Positions 5,629-7,573 of a DNA stretch of 7,573 nt are shown here, in pieces (the first letter of the stretch is position 1; every line of letters begins with the position of its first letter). Under the pieces are notes generated by a model. It was not told the origin of the DNA. It searched no databases and worked only from the letters and a program-made list of their open reading frames with translations. The DNA comes from Candidatus Peregrinibacteria bacterium (lineage in GTDB: Bacteria; Patescibacteriota; Gracilibacteria; UM-FILTER-43-11): assembly GCA_016220125.1 (NCBI GenBank), contig JACRIF010000036.1:1-7573 (forward strand), read 5' to 3'. A program made the translations under genes and the position numbers.

Positions 5629-6195
5629 TCAGGCCTCCTCATTGTTCCCAAAAAAACTGGAGACCACAAAGGCGATCGCGGGCAATGAAAACCAGACGTT
5701 GTAGTTGTTCATCATCAGTCGCACCAACTGGGATTGCTTGTAGATGGTGAGCACCGCGTCGTTCATGATCAGGTTGCTTTCCTGGATGAGCGAAGCCCCC
5801 GAGGCGTAGATGAACACCGTGCTGGTGATCAGCCCCGCGCTCAGCACCCCGTAGGCCATGGATTGGGCCAACCGCATCATCGTTGAATTCGAGCTGGCCA
5901 TATTGATCTGGAATTTGCCGCGCGTGGTGATGAGGACAATCGTGAGGATGAAAATGACGATTTTCAGGATGATCAATGAGCTGGATCCGGTCGGCGTTTC
6001 CCACAAACGGATGATGGGCTTGTCGCCCATGAAATAGCGCTCCAAGAGGTTGCCGATGCTATCGGCCGTAAGGATCGCGATGTAGGCGCTGATGATTATT
6101 TTAACACTTTGATTACGCCCAATAATAAAGGTATAGGCGATAATGACCGTGAAGAATACGATGACGAACAGGTCCCAAGTGAGGTTGATTTCCAT
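5629..6195 (-). CDS. Hypothetical multi-pass membrane protein, about five helices
   Basis: A 188-residue integral membrane protein from ATG 6195. Hydrophobic segments lie at about 8-26, 31-50, 73-91, 112-132 and 167-182, joined by short polar loops, with a short acidic tail NNEEA. The order of helices and the GRNQS turn after helix 1 recall the CvpA family in general, but I cannot support that name. The frame stays open to a TTG at 6249, which would add 18 residues. I reject that start because the TTG is part of a -35 box whose perfect -10 lies inside the extra stretch, so the transcript should begin near 6214. No Shine-Dalgarno sequence is visible before ATG 6195. It ends in TGA, 50 bases before the tRNA-Lys. 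Confidence 0.78.
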   Translation of the reverse strand: MEINLTWDLFVIVFFTVIIAYTFIIGRNQSVKIIISAYIAILTADSIGNLLERYFMGDKPIIRLWETPTGSSSLIILKIVIFILTIVLITTRGKFQINMASSNSTMMRLAQSMAYGVLSAGLITSTVFIYASGASLIQESNLIMNDAVLTIYKQSQLVRLMMNNYNVWFSLPAIAFVVSSFFGNNEEA

Positions 6196-6220
6196 TTGAA
6201 TGTTTGTTTTGGACACGACA

Positions 6221-6249
6221 ATTATACGAGGAGTCGTTCCTTTTGGCAA
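6221..6249 (-). promoter_or_regulatory. Sigma-70 promoter of the membrane-protein gene
   Basis: On the minus strand, TTGCCA (6249-6244, 5 of 6) and TATAAT (6226-6221, perfect) have a 17-bp spacer. The predicted start near 6214 leaves a leader of about 19 bases before ATG 6195. This decides the start of the downstream gene against the longer TTG-initiated frame. Confidence 0.72.
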
Positions 6250-6260
6250 ATTATAAAGCT

Positions 6261-6297
6261 AGCGATAAGCGGTAAGCCGTAAGCGATAAGCGGAAGG
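6261..6297. repeat. Short degenerate heptamer tandem repeat
   Basis: Five 7-base units of the form AGCSRWA: AGCGATA, AGCGGTA, AGCCGTA, AGCGATA, AGCGGAA. A 12-base block AGCGATAAGCGG occurs at both 6261-6272 and 6282-6293, 21 bases apart. It lies between the glycosylase stop and the membrane-protein promoter, ending 12 bases before the -35 box. From memory, similar TAAGCCG/TAAGCGG heptads are scattered in intergenic DNA of many candidate-phylum genomes. Their role is unknown. Confidence 0.75.
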
Positions 6298-6332
6298 CTT
6301 CATCCCCATTGCGTAATAGTAGTTTGCCAAGG

Positions 6333-6869
6333 TTAATAGTAGAAGCGCCACCATTTGTTTTTTCCGGCGGAGATCCCGATCCGTCGGCTTTTTTTGATTA
6401 TGGACGGCCGAAAGCCATCGTCCACCACCGTGTTTTCGCCCGATTCGCACAGGTCGACGCCGTTGTGGCCTTTCTTATCCATCCCAAGCGCGATGCACAG
6501 TTTGCCGGGGCCATCGGCCAGATGGTCATTTTTGCCCCTTCGCTTTTCCATGATTTCAATTCCCGTTAGCGGTTCGATCGAGCGGATCAACACCGCGGCC
6601 GGAAATCCCTCCCGCTCCGTCACAATATTGGCGCAGTGGTACATCCCGTACGTGAAATAAACGTACAGGCGCCCCGGCTTCCCGTACATCACCCGGTTTC
6701 GCTCCGTTTGACCCCGCGCGGCATGGCAGGCGGGGTCGCCCTCGCCGATGTACGCCTCCACTTCATTGATCCGGCCACTGGTTTTACCGATCACCAAAAT
6801 CTTGCCCAGGAGCTCCTGGGCCACTTGAAGGGTCGGCCGGTCGAAAAACGAGCGGGGGAGTCGGTTCAT
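6333..6869 (-). CDS. Alkyladenine (3-methyladenine) DNA glycosylase, AAG/MPG family
   Basis: A 178-residue base-excision repair enzyme that flips out and removes alkylated purines such as 3-methyladenine. Aligned by eye to human AAG, the active-site set is complete: Glu38 (human Glu125, in NEVEAY), Tyr40 (Tyr127), His49 (His136), Tyr71 (Tyr159), the intercalating Tyr74 (Tyr162, in YVYFTYGMY), Asn81 (Asn169) and Arg96 (Arg182). DGPGKL (119-124) and RIGI...WRFYY near the end are also family blocks. The protein stops directly after RFYY, so the short tail that often follows (G-S-x-x-V-S) is missing; this is a mild truncation outside the active site. Start ATG 6869 has a GGA five bases ahead. It lies 27 bases after the coiled-coil gene on the same strand, probably one operon. 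Confidence 0.95.
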   Translation of the reverse strand: MNRLPRSFFDRPTLQVAQELLGKILVIGKTSGRINEVEAYIGEGDPACHAARGQTERNRVMYGKPGRLYVYFTYGMYHCANIVTEREGFPAAVLIRSIEPLTGIEIMEKRRGKNDHLADGPGKLCIALGMDKKGHNGVDLCESGENTVVDDGFRPSIIKKSRRIGISAGKNKWWRFYY

Positions 6870-6896
6870 GGGTCCATTTTACCACGCAGCCTTTTT

Positions 6897-7376
6897 TCAT
6901 CTACGCTTTATACGGACATCCGCCACCACTCCTTCGTCGTCGAATCTCACTTGCAGTAAGCCCTCTTTCCCATCGGGGAATATCAGTTTTTGGAAATCTT
7001 CGCACCACCCCTTGGCTATTGCGGGCCCGTCGGGTCCGATTCTTATCTTATTGAGTTCGACCACATCGGTTTCGAACACTCCAACGTGGTGCCTTGCGAT
7101 CAACGCAAGATCGAAAGGGGTCAAAATTTTCGCCTCAACGCCCACCCCTCGGGCAATCCCCGACACCCATTGGCTGATCTCCTTTTCTTGCTCCACTTCA
7201 TTTTTTAGTTTCAATTTTTTCTCCTCCGCCCCCCGCTCATCGATGATCTTTTCGGCGCGAACCCTAAATTCCCCTATCTCCCTCATAAGATCTTCGGCCT
7301 TCGGATCCCCTTCGTTGGCGTATTTCTCGACTTTGGATATCAATTCCGCCATCGGGCTGTTGTTCAGCTTTTCCAT
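6897..7376 (-). CDS. Hypothetical protein with N-terminal coiled coil
   Basis: No family recognised. From ATG 7376 it is 159 residues. The first 70 or so are charged helices, with a probable coiled coil around RVRAEKIIDERGAEEKKLKL. The remainder looks like a small alpha/beta domain: a helix with ISQWVSGIARGVG, then ILTPFDLALIARHHVGVFETDVVELNKIRI, and a two-strand end LLQVRFDDEGVVADVRIKRR. There is no signal or membrane segment. A TTG at 7391 would add five residues; I prefer the ATG because the predicted transcription start near 7397 would leave only 6 bases before the TTG. It ends in TGA 27 bases before the AAG-type glycosylase, so the two are probably co-transcribed, but nothing in the protein itself indicates DNA repair. 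Confidence 0.8.
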   Translation of the reverse strand: MEKLNNSPMAELISKVEKYANEGDPKAEDLMREIGEFRVRAEKIIDERGAEEKKLKLKNEVEQEKEISQWVSGIARGVGVEAKILTPFDLALIARHHVGVFETDVVELNKIRIGPDGPAIAKGWCEDFQKLIFPDGKEGLLQVRFDDEGVVADVRIKRR

Positions 7377-7403
7377 GGGACTTTGGGTCAAAGTTAAGTT
7401 CTT

Positions 7404-7432
7404 ATCCTACCCAATTTTTCCGTGCTTGTGAA
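7404..7432 (-). promoter_or_regulatory. Predicted sigma-70 promoter of the coiled-coil gene and glycosylase
   Basis: On the minus strand, TTCACA (7432-7427, 5 of 6) and TAGGAT (7409-7404, 4 of 6) have a 17-bp spacer. The start would fall near 7397. No terminator or other promoter of note lies between the two genes downstream, which supports a two-gene transcript. Confidence 0.45.
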
Positions 7433-7496
7433 TTTCATCGCAACAAATCTTGCTTTGATCCCTCAAAAAATGTAAGTTATCTACGCTTTCAAAGGT

Positions 7497-7529
7497 CATG
7501 TCACCCTGCGACAGACTCAGGGTGACATG
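7497..7529. repeat. Palindromic repeat with 12-bp arms, CACCCT/AGGGTG family
   Basis: CATGTCACCCTG (7497-7508) and CAGGGTGACATG (7518-7529) are perfect inverted arms around the 9-base loop CGACAGACT. No T run follows on either strand, so it is not a classic terminator. From memory, right arm and loop closely match the dispersed palindrome CACCCTTCGACAAGCTCAGGGTG that occurs in many unrelated bacterial genomes. Here it sits 25 bases before a tRNA. Confidence 0.8.
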
Positions 7530-7554
7530 CCAGACATCAAAGGGATTCAGTTAT

Positions 7555-7573
7555 GTCACCGTAGCTCAGTTGG
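7555..7573 (+). tRNA. 5' end of a tRNA cut by the window edge
   Basis: GTCACCG could be the 7-base acceptor strand, followed by the invariant TA at positions 8-9 and GCTCAGTTGG of the D arm, identical to the same stretch in the tRNA-Lys of this window. The anticodon lies outside the window, so the amino acid cannot be named. Confidence 0.8.

Noticed and set aside
6259..6450. Minus-strand frame of 63 codons ending in AYRLRLTAYR
   Set aside because: It overlaps the glycosylase C-terminus out of frame, and its tail is only the heptamer repeat translated.
6899..7489. 11-base direct repeat ATCTACGCTTT at 6899-6909 and 7479-7489
   Set aside because: Several repeats of this length are expected by chance in 7.5 kb; no flanking similarity extends it.
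1..7573. CRISPR array, transposase, toxin-antitoxin or phage genes
   Set aside because: No spaced direct repeats, no transposase or integrase motifs and no typical small gene pairs were found on either strand.

Overview
The window is about 52% G+C bacterial chromosomal DNA. It holds seven genes that I accept as whole plus one that runs in from the left edge, a complete tRNA-Lys and the first 19 bases of a second tRNA. TGA serves as a normal stop (the membrane protein and the 7.4 kb gene both end in TGA, and read-through would run into a tRNA), so the code is standard. Several traits suggest a candidate-phylum (CPR/Patescibacteria-like, possibly Peregrinibacteria-like) genome: a TrmB-type regulator, a Cys-repeat lipoprotein, weak or missing Shine-Dalgarno sequences, a short heptamer repeat of the GCTTACC kind, and a dispersed palindrome related to the CACCCT...AGGGTG family. 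This lineage call is inference from style, not from a marker gene.

Left part (1-3126): the C-terminal part of a large protein ending in a class-V-aminotransferase-like (fold type I PLP) domain. It converges, with a 7-base gap, on a TrmB-like winged-helix regulator on the minus strand. Upstream of the regulator lies an AT-rich block with a promoter in each direction and five TTGTCA/TGACAA half-sites, which looks like an autoregulated divergent control region.

Middle (3127-4865): a perfect consensus sigma-70 promoter (TTGACA, 17 bp, TATAAT) reads rightward into a leader of about 280 bases. The leader contains an uninterrupted 18-bp long-range helix and ends at a 129-residue acidic hypothetical protein and a strong terminator. 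Convergent to it is a sugar-nucleotide epimerase/reductase that most resembles the NRS/ER (UER1) proteins of plants and giant viruses, with all four catalytic residues that I recall for that family.

Right part (4866-7573), all minus strand except the last tRNA: a Cys-repeat lipoprotein with a 29-residue period, tRNA-Lys(UUU) with its own promoter, a five-helix membrane protein whose start can be fixed by its promoter, a heptamer repeat, an alkyladenine DNA glycosylase (AAG/MPG) and a coiled-coil hypothetical gene directly upstream of it. Beyond these are a 12-bp-arm palindrome and the 5' end of a plus-strand tRNA cut by the window edge.

The genes do not form one pathway. The best leads are the regulator/operator/structured-leader unit around 2.98-3.8 kb, the eukaryote-like rhamnose-type enzyme, and the Cys-repeat lipoprotein.
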